From UBA822 sp036336795 (GTDB lineage: Bacteria > Gemmatimonadota > Gemmatimonadetes > Longimicrobiales > Gaopeijiaceae), in contig JAYZFL010000002.1 of assembly GCA_036336795.1 (NCBI GenBank), positions 1-32,777 of the forward strand: a stretch of DNA of 32,777 bases, written 5' to 3'. This document shows positions 23,884-30,750 of this stretch, in pieces. Each line of letters begins with the position of its first letter. Positions within the stretch are counted from its first letter, which is position 1. Both the position numbers and the translations under genes were made by a program. The notes beneath the pieces were generated by a model. It was not told where the DNA came from. It saw nothing but the letters and a program-made list of their open reading frames with translations, and did not search any database.

Positions 23884-24482
23884 CTGAAAATGACAGAGCC
23901 TTAATTCGGGTCAGTGCGGCCTTGGCTTCCCACGATGAGGAGGCCCTCGTGGAGATATTTTGTGAGGCAAGGCAGGTGGCGGATTCCCAACAAATTGAGG
24001 AGGCCATCCTCCAGTCCTACCTTTTCCTGGGATTTCCGGTGGCTTTGGCAGGAATGGCAGTTTGGAGACGCCAGACGGAGTCCCACTTCAAGCAGAGCAC
24101 CCCCCTTGATTGTGAGGGTTGGGCGGCTCGTGGGCACGACGTTTGCCGTGCGGTTTATGCGGGAAAATACGATAAACTCAGAGAACACGTCCGAACTTTG
24201 CATCCAGATCTGGAGCTTTGGATGGTGGTGGAGGGATACGGCAAGGTTTTGGGTCGACCCGGCCTGACTCTCGTGACCCGAGAACTCTGCATCGTTGCCA
24301 GCCTCGCAGTTCTTGGAGCTTCGAAGCAACTCTATTCACATATGCGTGGAGCGCTCAATGTCGGTGCCCGATCCTCTGACGTGGATGTCGCGTTGGCTGA
24401 GGCAGAGGTTTTCGGTGACGTAAAGGACTGTCTTGAGGTAAGAAAGATGTGGGAAAAAGTGAAAACTAGAAACGAGACCTGA
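23880..24482 (+). CDS. carboxymuconolactone decarboxylase-like (AhpD fold) protein
   Basis: The 200-residue helical protein resembles the CMD/AhpD superfamily. Two halves look related: EEAILQSYLFLGFPVALAGM (about 40-60) and a C-terminal half with RELCIVASLAVLGASKQLYSHMRGALNVGA (about 135-165). The second contains the family His but only one Cys, so the CxxC redox pair of AhpD is missing. This points to gamma-carboxymuconolactone-decarboxylase-like rather than peroxidase-reducing function. The substrate is unknown. It overlaps asparaginase at its start (ATGA) and obgE at its end (TGATG at 24480-24484), so it should be co-translated with both. No aromatic-degradation genes are nearby. Confidence 0.72.
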   Translation: MTENDRALIRVSAALASHDEEALVEIFCEARQVADSQQIEEAILQSYLFLGFPVALAGMAVWRRQTESHFKQSTPLDCEGWAARGHDVCRAVYAGKYDKLREHVRTLHPDLELWMVVEGYGKVLGRPGLTLVTRELCIVASLAVLGASKQLYSHMRGALNVGARSSDVDVALAEAEVFGDVKDCLEVRKMWEKVKTRNET

Positions 24483-25507
24483 TGTTTGTCGACCGAGCTG
24501 TCATCAATGTGTACGGAGGTCCTGGGGGTGCTGGTTCTGAGGCCTATCGTCGAGAGAAAGGCGTTCCTCGAGGTGGCCCTTCCGGAGGGAACGGTGGTCA
24601 CGGTGGGAGTGTGGTGGTGGTGGCCGACACTCAGCTCTCAACGCTCCTAGATCTCCGATATCGGCAGCACCACCGAGCTGAAAGAGGCTCCCACGGGTCA
24701 GGTAATAACCGGACGGGGAAGAGCGGAGAAGATCTGCTTGTGCAAGTGCCCCCCGGGTCAGTCATCAAGGACGCTGACACTCAGGAGCTGCTGGGTGAAT
24801 TACTCGATCCCGGAGATCATTTAGTTGTAGCGCAGGGTGGTCGTGGGGGTAGGGGCAACACAAGCTTCACCACGGCAACCCATCAGATGCCGACACGATG
24901 GGAATCTGGGCACCCCGGTGAGGAACGACGAGTGGAGGTTGAGCTCAAGCTGATTGCCGACGTAGGGTTAGTGGGTGAACCGAACGCGGGCAAATCTACA
25001 TTTCTAGCGACGGTCTCAGAGGCGAGGCCTAAGGTCGCCGATTACCCGTTCACGACGTTGACACCAAATTTGGGGGTCGTGGAACTTACTGACTTTCGTA
25101 CGCTTGCGGTTGCTGACATCCCAGGAATTATCGAAGGTGCCCATGAAGGGAAGGGCCTGGGCCTCCAGTTTCTCCGGCACATCGAACGCACGCGAATCCT
25201 GGCCGTCCTGATACCTGTCAATGTACCAGATCCAGGGAGCGTATATAGGGAATTGAGAGCCGAACTCGCCCTGTACTCTCGTGAACTCGCACTGAGGCCG
25301 CACTGCGTGGTACTGACCAAAACCGACCTTCTCGGGAAAGATGATTCACTTCCGGAGATAGATGCTCCGGATGCATGGGCTAGCTTCGCGGTGTCTTCGG
25401 TTTCTCGAGATGGCCTTTTGACTCTCTTGGAGGAGCTTTGGCAGAGAACGAGGGAGGAGACAGAGAAAGAAAACAAATCCGCAGAGGAAGATCCGTGGAC
25501 TCCCTAA
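24482..25507 (+). CDS. obgE: GTPase Obg/CgtA
   Basis: A ribosome-associated GTPase for 50S assembly and stress control. The 341 residues comprise the glycine-rich Obg domain (about 1-158, with GGPGGAGSEAYRREKGVPRG and GGNGGHGGSVVVVAD) and the G domain. G-motifs are GEPNAGKST (G1), DYPFTTLTPNLGVV (G2), ADIPGIIEGAHEGKGLG (G3) and LTKTDL (G4). The residue after the first glycine of G1 is Glu, where Phe is common. The C-terminal extension of some Obg proteins is short here. Its start overlaps the CMD-like gene, and a possible small ORF overlaps its stop. Confidence 0.96.
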   Translation: MFVDRAVINVYGGPGGAGSEAYRREKGVPRGGPSGGNGGHGGSVVVVADTQLSTLLDLRYRQHHRAERGSHGSGNNRTGKSGEDLLVQVPPGSVIKDADTQELLGELLDPGDHLVVAQGGRGGRGNTSFTTATHQMPTRWESGHPGEERRVEVELKLIADVGLVGEPNAGKSTFLATVSEARPKVADYPFTTLTPNLGVVELTDFRTLAVADIPGIIEGAHEGKGLGLQFLRHIERTRILAVLIPVNVPDPGSVYRELRAELALYSRELALRPHCVVLTKTDLLGKDDSLPEIDAPDAWASFAVSSVSRDGLLTLLEELWQRTREETEKENKSAEEDPWTP

Positions 25508-25596
25508 AGCTCGGGTTTCTGGAGCGCGAAGCGAAATTAGAATTTGACGGATGGGTGGTCCAGGAACCTAGGGTGCTTTTCCGTACGCCCTTCTAA
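25495..25596 (+). CDS. possible 33-residue small protein between obgE and hemW
   Basis: GTG 25495 opens inside the last 13 bases of obgE, four bases after a GGAAG Shine-Dalgarno. The frame runs to TAA 25594-25596, where the last A is the first base of the hemW ATG (TAATG). The peptide begins MDSLKLGFLEREAKLEFDGW and ends VQEPRVLFRTPF. It has no membrane segment or known motif. Double overlap and lack of a clear Shine-Dalgarno for hemW make a translated coupling peptide plausible. It could also be chance. The family was not recognised. Confidence 0.35.
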   Translation: MDSLKLGFLEREAKLEFDGWVVQEPRVLFRTPF

Positions 25597-26858
25597 TGGA
25601 CGAGCTCATGCACGCCCCCATATCGGTCCAACAACCGGAGCCAAAGGGAGCACAAACAGGGGCAGCAGCGATCCGGTCTCTTTATGTCCACGTGCCGTTT
25701 TGTAGCCGTCGTTGTTTCTATTGTGACTTTGCAGTGAAGGTTGCTCCACCCGATGCAGATGAATGGCTCAGGGCACTAGCGTTGGAGGTTCGTGCTCTGG
25801 AGCAGGAAGGCGAATTCAACTTGGATTCGTCCCTGGATACAATATACGTTGGAGGTGGTACACCTTCGCTCCTCGGGTGGTCTGCCATGGACGGGTTGGC
25901 CCGTGTCGTGGGGGAGGAGCGCCTTCGGGGCTCTGACCTCGAGTGGACAGTTGAAGCGAACCCGGAGAGTTTCACCGAAGATGTAGCCAGGGGTTGGCGC
26001 CGTGCGGGTGTTACACGGGTCAGCCTTGGTGTTCAAACTTTCCACGAGCCGTCGTTGAGGTGGATGGGGCGCATGCACGGAGCAGAGGGAGCCCGGTCAG
26101 CTGTCCGAATCGCACGTGAGGCCGGTCTCAATAACATCAGCATTGACCTGATCTTCGGTTTGCCCAGTTATTTGGGACGGGATTGGGAGTACGATCTATG
26201 CCAGACCTTAGCACTGGAGGTGGACCATGTGAGCCTGTATGGCCTCACTGTCGAGTCCAAGACACCTTTGGAGCGAGCTGTGAAGCAAGGGAGAGAGACG
26301 CTACCCACTGATCAGCGATGTGCTGAGGAATACCTACTCGCTGTGGAACGACTCACTGAGGCTGAGTTCGAAGCGTATGAAGTATCGAATTTCGCGAGGA
26401 TGGACCGGTTATCTCAGCATAACATGATTTATTGGTCTGGCCGTCCCTACCTCGGAGTGGGAAACGGCGCCCACAGTTATAAGCACCCCGTCAGGCGGTG
26501 GAACTTTCGTGACTGGGATGTCTATCGGGCTGAGGTCCAGAAATTCACACCTCCCCTCGAAGGGGAGGAAACCCTCGGAGAAGATGAGAGCCGGCTGGAG
26601 CGTATTTGGCTAGGTTTGAGAAGTCGGCGGGGGCTTTCGGTGGAAGGATTTCCGTACGCCGCCGGGAAGAGAGTCCGACGCTGGCTTGATAGTGGCTTAG
26701 GGATAGAAAAGGATGGGGTACTACGGTTGACACCTAGAGGATGGTTGGTGATGGATCGCTTGACTGTGGAATTGGACGGAGATTTTCACCGGGCGTTGAC
26801 GGGATCCGGATTTAAATCCGATCTTCCAGTGCGACTAGAACAATTTCCCGATATTTGA
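25596..26858 (+). CDS. hemW: HemW-family radical-SAM protein (heme chaperone-like)
   Basis: The 420-residue protein is a HemN-like radical-SAM enzyme. The cluster motif is at Cys36, Cys40 and Cys43 in HVPFCSRRCFYCDF. The CFYCDF form, and absence of the extra cysteine of true HemN, favour HemW, which binds and delivers heme rather than oxidising coproporphyrinogen. Further conserved segments are YVGGGTPSLL, EANPESFTEDVARGWRRAGVTRVSLGVQTF, and GLPSYLGRDWEYDL. A C-terminal winged-helix part contains GVLRLTPRGWLVMD. ATG 25596 has no clear Shine-Dalgarno; ATG 25608 is an alternative. It lies four bases upstream of hrcA, an arrangement seen in several bacterial groups. Confidence 0.9.
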   Translation: MDELMHAPISVQQPEPKGAQTGAAAIRSLYVHVPFCSRRCFYCDFAVKVAPPDADEWLRALALEVRALEQEGEFNLDSSLDTIYVGGGTPSLLGWSAMDGLARVVGEERLRGSDLEWTVEANPESFTEDVARGWRRAGVTRVSLGVQTFHEPSLRWMGRMHGAEGARSAVRIAREAGLNNISIDLIFGLPSYLGRDWEYDLCQTLALEVDHVSLYGLTVESKTPLERAVKQGRETLPTDQRCAEEYLLAVERLTEAEFEAYEVSNFARMDRLSQHNMIYWSGRPYLGVGNGAHSYKHPVRRWNFRDWDVYRAEVQKFTPPLEGEETLGEDESRLERIWLGLRSRRGLSVEGFPYAAGKRVRRWLDSGLGIEKDGVLRLTPRGWLVMDRLTVELDGDFHRALTGSGFKSDLPVRLEQFPDI

Positions 26859-26861
26859 TCC

Positions 26862-27929
26862 ATGAATTTATGTAAATCCGATCCAGTCGGTGAGGAGCTT
26901 TCGGACCGTGAGCGCCAGGTGCTCGAAGCGGTGGTCCGGACCTACGTGGATTCCGCAGAGCCCGCGGGCAGCCGGACCCTGGCGAAGAGCTTCGAACTAG
27001 GTGTTTCTCCGGCCACCGTACGGAACACGATGAGTGACCTCGAAACCAAGGGCTATCTGTTCCACCGACACGCATCGGCAGGTCGGATTCCGACGGATCA
27101 TGCCTACCGATTTTACGTGAACCAAATCATGCGACCCCTACCCCTGACCGAGATGGAGCAGAAGCGTTTGGTTCAGGAAATTGACGGATCCTCGGCAGTG
27201 GACCGCCTCGTCCGCAGAGCAATCCGGGCTCTGAGCCTTTTGTCCCAGGAATTGGGAGTGGCGATGCCTCCGGGACTGAATAAGGCGATCTTCGAACGTT
27301 TGGAACTTATCCAGGTCTCGACCGACAAGATCCTGATGGTGATGACCATCAGAAGTGGTTTTGTGCGCACAGTTTATGTCGACCTTCCGGGTGAAGTACG
27401 GGCGGATGTCTTAACAAGCGTGACGCAAGTCTTGAATGAGCGGCTTGGTGGCCTGACCCTCAGTGAGATTCGCGACACTCTCCCAGATCGCTTGAGGGAT
27501 GTCGGTGCGGCCGATGGCCATCAGACCCATGAGCTCCTCAATATTTTTATGCAGTCCAGTTCGGAACTCTTCGATTGGTCACCCCTCAAGGCCCGAGAGG
27601 TGCAGATAGGACAGACGAGTGTCCTAGCCGCACAACCCGAGTTCAACTCCGGTGAGCAGCTCAAGGGGCTCATCGAGTTGACGGAGCAGAGGGAGCTTCT
27701 TGCTCGGGTTCTTGGGGACAGAGAGCACACCGGAGGGCTTCAGATCACGATCGGCAATGAAAATGCGGCCGAAGCTCTCTCGGACTTCACACTGGTCACC
27801 GCGGAGTATCGGGTGGGCCAACTCAAGGGAGTGATAGGGGTGATCGGGCCAACGAGAATGCCCTATGAGAAAGTGATCGCGATCGTTGACTATACGTCTA
27901 CCCTCGTCAACAACGTTCTCGGCCTCTAA
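26862..27929 (+). CDS. hrcA: heat-inducible transcription repressor HrcA
   Basis: Represses chaperone operons by binding the CIRCE inverted repeat; GroEL assists its folding. The 355-residue protein has an N-terminal winged helix with RERQVLEAVVRTYVDSAEPAGSR, VSPATVRNTMSDLETKGYL and HASAGRIPTDHAYRFYVN, followed by a GAF-like dimerisation core ending YRVGQLKGVIGVIGPTRMPYEKVI. No CIRCE sequence (TTAGCACTC-N9-GAGTGCTAA) appears upstream of hrcA or dnaJ, so any autoregulation is not visible here. Normally grpE and dnaK lie between hrcA and dnaJ; both are absent. The gene starts four bases after hemW, and dnaJ follows six bases on. Confidence 0.96.
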   Translation: MNLCKSDPVGEELSDRERQVLEAVVRTYVDSAEPAGSRTLAKSFELGVSPATVRNTMSDLETKGYLFHRHASAGRIPTDHAYRFYVNQIMRPLPLTEMEQKRLVQEIDGSSAVDRLVRRAIRALSLLSQELGVAMPPGLNKAIFERLELIQVSTDKILMVMTIRSGFVRTVYVDLPGEVRADVLTSVTQVLNERLGGLTLSEIRDTLPDRLRDVGAADGHQTHELLNIFMQSSSELFDWSPLKAREVQIGQTSVLAAQPEFNSGEQLKGLIELTEQRELLARVLGDREHTGGLQITIGNENAAEALSDFTLVTAEYRVGQLKGVIGVIGPTRMPYEKVIAIVDYTSTLVNNVLGL

Positions 27930-27934
27930 GACTC

Positions 27935-29074
27935 ATGGCCGACTACTATGACCTACTGGGTGTCTCCAAGGACGCCGACACTGAAAAGATCAAGAAGGCG
28001 TATCGAAAACTTGCTCTCAAGTATCATCCGGATCGAAACCAGGGATCCAAGAAGACGGAGAACCGTTTCAAGGAAGTGACCGAGGCATACGAAGTTCTGC
28101 GAGACTCGGAGAAGCGAGCTGTCTACGATCAATACGGAGAGCAAGGCCTCCGGAGAGGGATGGGCGGAGCGGCCGGAGTTTCAGGATTTGACTTCACAGA
28201 CGCAATCGAAGTTTTCATGAGAGACTTCGGTGGAATGGAGGACCTTTTCGGGGGACGGCGCCAGAGATCTGATTCGCGCAAAGGTCAGACGGTAAAAATC
28301 AAAGTGCTCGTCACGCTCCCCGAGGTCGTCAGTGGGGTCACGAAGAAGCTTCGAGTTGCGATACTTAACGTCTGTGATCGGTGTTCTGGAAGTGGCAGTG
28401 AAACTGGATCCGGTCCGCGATCTTGCTCGACCTGTGGAGGGTCGGGTGAGGAACGTCAAATGCAGCGCACTGTATTTGGCCAATTCGTGAGTGTAGTTCA
28501 GTGTCGTATGTGTCACGGTGAAGGACATGTGATCGACAAGCCTTGCAACAATTGCCACGGTGATGGCCGTTCCCGAGGGGAGAGAGAAATTGAGGTAGAG
28601 ATTCCTCCCGGGGTTACATCGGAGAATTTCATCACACTCCGTGGAGAGGGGAGCGTCGGACGGCGGAGCGGTCCTCGAGGAGATGTCATCGTGCTTCTTG
28701 AGGTGGAGGATGACACGCGGTTCCGAAGAGATGGAGCGAACATCCGCTTCGATTTGCCCGTCACATTCTCTCAGGCTGCGCTCGGGGCAGAGGTCGATGT
28801 TCCTACCGTCACCGGTACAGTCAAGCTCGCCGTCCCGGCGGGCGTCCAAAGTGGTGAAGTTCTTCGGTTGCGGGGCTGTGGACTACCCGAGCTTCACGGG
28901 CGAGCTCAGGGAGACCAGTTCGTGCGGGTTACCGTATGGACACCTGAGCAACTCAGTGCTGAGCAAGAAAAAGCCCTCCAAGCACTTCGGGATTTAGAGG
29001 ATTCTGCTCCGGACAGCCTGGAAAGGGATCCTGATAGGAGCATGTGGTCTCGGGTAAAGGAAGCGTTTACATAG
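27935..29074 (+). CDS. dnaJ: chaperone DnaJ
   Basis: The J-domain co-chaperone stimulates DnaK ATPase and binds unfolded substrates. The 379-residue protein has the full type I layout: J-domain with HPD at 31-33 (ALKYHPDRNQ), a glycine-rich segment (about 90-120), and four zinc-finger repeats (CDRCSGSG, CSTCGGSG, CRMCHGEG, CNNCHGDG). Two C-terminal beta domains follow, with IEVEIPPGVTSENFITLRGEG and VKLAVPAGVQSGEVLRLRG. Four intact CxxCxGxG motifs mean two zinc sites. It sits directly behind hrcA, with no dnaK or grpE alongside. The TAG stop is two bases before the likely prmA start. Confidence 0.97.
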   Translation: MADYYDLLGVSKDADTEKIKKAYRKLALKYHPDRNQGSKKTENRFKEVTEAYEVLRDSEKRAVYDQYGEQGLRRGMGGAAGVSGFDFTDAIEVFMRDFGGMEDLFGGRRQRSDSRKGQTVKIKVLVTLPEVVSGVTKKLRVAILNVCDRCSGSGSETGSGPRSCSTCGGSGEERQMQRTVFGQFVSVVQCRMCHGEGHVIDKPCNNCHGDGRSRGEREIEVEIPPGVTSENFITLRGEGSVGRRSGPRGDVIVLLEVEDDTRFRRDGANIRFDLPVTFSQAALGAEVDVPTVTGTVKLAVPAGVQSGEVLRLRGCGLPELHGRAQGDQFVRVTVWTPEQLSAEQEKALQALRDLEDSAPDSLERDPDRSMWSRVKEAFT

Positions 29075-29076
29075 GC

Positions 29077-29961
29077 GTGAGCGCTGATTCACATTTCTGG
29101 AGAATGGCTCCGGATCGTTGGTTAGTCCTGTCGATCAGTTTTGATGACCTATTGGCCGCGGACCTCCTCGTAGAACCACTAATCGCCCTGGGGGCACAGG
29201 GGGTTCAAGAGTTGGATGGTCAACTGATTACTTACCTCCCTCCCGTGAAAGAACCAGAGTTGTTTGTGCGTGAAACGGAGGTTGCACTCCGCATGGCCTC
29301 AGGCCTCGATGACTTGTTACTGGATTGGAGTTGGCAAGAGCACGAAGATTGGGCTCTCCTGTGGAGGCGCGGACTAGGGCCACAGAAGATTACGGATAGT
29401 CTTGTCGTGACACCGAGCTGGTGTGATGTCGAAGTCCAGGGAGGGACCACAGTAGTAGTCATTGATCCAGGAATGGCATTTGGCACGGCCGAGCATGCTA
29501 CGACGCGGGGAGCCCTGAGACTGTTGACTCGATCGCTCATAGAAGGCCAGGAAGTTTTGGATGTGGGCTGCGGTTCGGGTATTCTTGCGATTGCCGCAGC
29601 TCGTCTTGGGGCAGGATCTGTCTTTGCTGTGGATCTTGATCAGTATGCTTGTGAAGCGGCGAGGAAGAACGCTTCTCGCAATCAGGTAGAGGGACAGGTC
29701 TTGGTCGAGGTCGCGACGGTGACATCAAGTTGGCTTTGTGAGCAAGGTTCCTTTGATGGTATCCTGGCAAATATTCAGACAGCAGTTCTCGTCCCCTTGC
29801 TCAAAAGCTTTGCAAGAGCCACTAAGGGTTGGCTTATACTCGGTGGGATTACCGAGGTTGAGTGGCCTTTCGTGGTTCGGGAGGCCGAGGCTCTTGGGTT
29901 CACCCTTCAGGCTATAGATGCGGAGCAGGAATGGCGTTCCGGATGGTTTGACGTGGCGTAA
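29077..29961 (+). CDS. prmA: ribosomal protein L11 methyltransferase
   Basis: Trimethylates lysines and the N-terminus of ribosomal protein L11 using S-adenosylmethionine. From GTG 29077 the product has 294 residues, the normal size. The N-terminal substrate-recognition domain occupies about 1-100. The methyltransferase domain contains IDPGMAFGTAEHATTRGALR, DVGCGSGILAIAAARLGA and DGILANIQTAVLVPLL; the NPxx-like NI motif is typical of PrmA. The start is unsettled: GTG 29044 is inside dnaJ, GTG 29077 has AAAGGAAG 13 bases before, and ATG 29104 has GGAG too close. dnaJ-prmA order is common in bacteria, with rsmE often next, but here yqeY follows. Confidence 0.93.
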   Translation: MSADSHFWRMAPDRWLVLSISFDDLLAADLLVEPLIALGAQGVQELDGQLITYLPPVKEPELFVRETEVALRMASGLDDLLLDWSWQEHEDWALLWRRGLGPQKITDSLVVTPSWCDVEVQGGTTVVVIDPGMAFGTAEHATTRGALRLLTRSLIEGQEVLDVGCGSGILAIAAARLGAGSVFAVDLDQYACEAARKNASRNQVEGQVLVEVATVTSSWLCEQGSFDGILANIQTAVLVPLLKSFARATKGWLILGGITEVEWPFVVREAEALGFTLQAIDAEQEWRSGWFDVA

Positions 29962-30105
29962 TGGCCCGAGAGGTATCTAAAGGAAGAGCTTTCAAGCAGG
30001 GTACGGTTACCTGATCAACACCAAAGTTTGACTGACTAGAAGACACACCCTCTCAAGCGGAAAATCGCGTTGACCCTTACCCTGGGGCCGGATAGCTTCA
30101 CCCCC

Positions 30106-30543
30106 ATGTCAAAGGACTTGAAGTCGCGCCTTCGAAATGACCTCGTCACTGCCCGAAAAGCACGTGATCGGTGGAGGACAGTGGTTTTGACTACACTTTT
30201 GTCGGAGGTGAGAAATCGAGAAATCGCCGTCGGTGAAGAACTGGACGACGAGGGGGTTGTGGGGGTCGTGGCTCGGGCGATTAAGCAGCGGCGCGCTGCT
30301 GCTGAGCAAATGCTAGAAGGAGGCAGGCCAGAGCTTGCAGATAAGGAATCCGCGGAAGTTGCTCTGCTCCAGGATTATCTTCCGGCCGCTCTCTCCGAAG
30401 TCGATGTGCGAGACATGGTGAGAGAAGTGATCGCCACCGGTGCCAATCAGATGGGTCCGGTTATGGGGAAGATCATGCCTCAAATCCGAGGACGCTTCGA
30501 CGGTAAGGAGGCGGGACGCATTGTGCGGGAAGAGCTCGGGTGA
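30106..30543 (+). CDS. yqeY: GatB/YqeY domain protein
   Basis: The 145-residue protein consists of the YqeY helical domain, which resembles the C-terminal tRNA-interacting part of GatB in amidotransferases. ATG 30106 gives MSKDLKSRLRNDLVTARKARD, as in the family. Other conserved blocks are LTTLLSEVRNREI, AIKQRRAAAEQMLEGGR, LLQDYLPAALSE, GPVMGKIMPQIRGRFDGKEA. An in-frame TTG at 30070 would add 12 residues and is less likely. Its biochemical role is not settled in any organism I know of. It lies 144 bases after prmA. A yqeY gene next to dnaG is a common arrangement. Confidence 0.9.
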   Translation: MSKDLKSRLRNDLVTARKARDRWRTVVLTTLLSEVRNREIAVGEELDDEGVVGVVARAIKQRRAAAEQMLEGGRPELADKESAEVALLQDYLPAALSEVDVRDMVREVIATGANQMGPVMGKIMPQIRGRFDGKEAGRIVREELG

Positions 30544-30573
30544 TAGAAGGATCACTCGACGCGATGCCATGGG

Positions 30574-30750
30574 ATGAGTGAGCACGTGCTTGCCGTTCCG
30601 GTTTTGCTGGGGACTCTCGAGTTAGTGACGGCCTGTTCGACGTCCGAGGTGGAACGTGACCGAAGATCAGAATTGCTCGAAAGAGACGACCGTTTCTTTA
30701 GCCTTCCGGAAGAAGATAGTGCAGGGACCACGGTGGTGAGCTACAGATGA
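30574..30750 (+). CDS. putative small lipoprotein overlapping dnaG
   Basis: ATG 30574 opens a 58-residue frame that ends at TGA 30748-30750, overlapping the dnaG ATG by four bases (ATGA at 30747). The N-terminus MSEHVLAVPVLLGTLELVTAC fits a lipoprotein signal peptide, with lipobox VTAC and acylated cysteine at residue 21. The mature part is short, highly charged (VERDRRSELLERDDR) and presumably extended. Unusually, the n-region has no Lys or Arg and the hydrophobic region contains Glu. The Shine-Dalgarno is weak (GGG abutting ATG). The family was not recognised. The precise overlap joint matches real gene junctions in this window. Confidence 0.5.
   Translation: MSEHVLAVPVLLGTLELVTACSTSEVERDRRSELLERDDRFFSLPEEDSAGTTVVSYR

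Noticed and set aside
28181..28849. 222-residue minus-strand ORF
   Set aside because: Antisense shadow of the well-conserved dnaJ, with no family motifs.
29961..30014. 17-codon mini-ORF (MAREVSKGRAFKQGTVT) coupled to prmA by TAATG
   Set aside because: Too short and without any supporting motif. The 144-base gap after prmA also contains no convincing promoter: TTGACC at 30070 has only a 3 of 6 partner.
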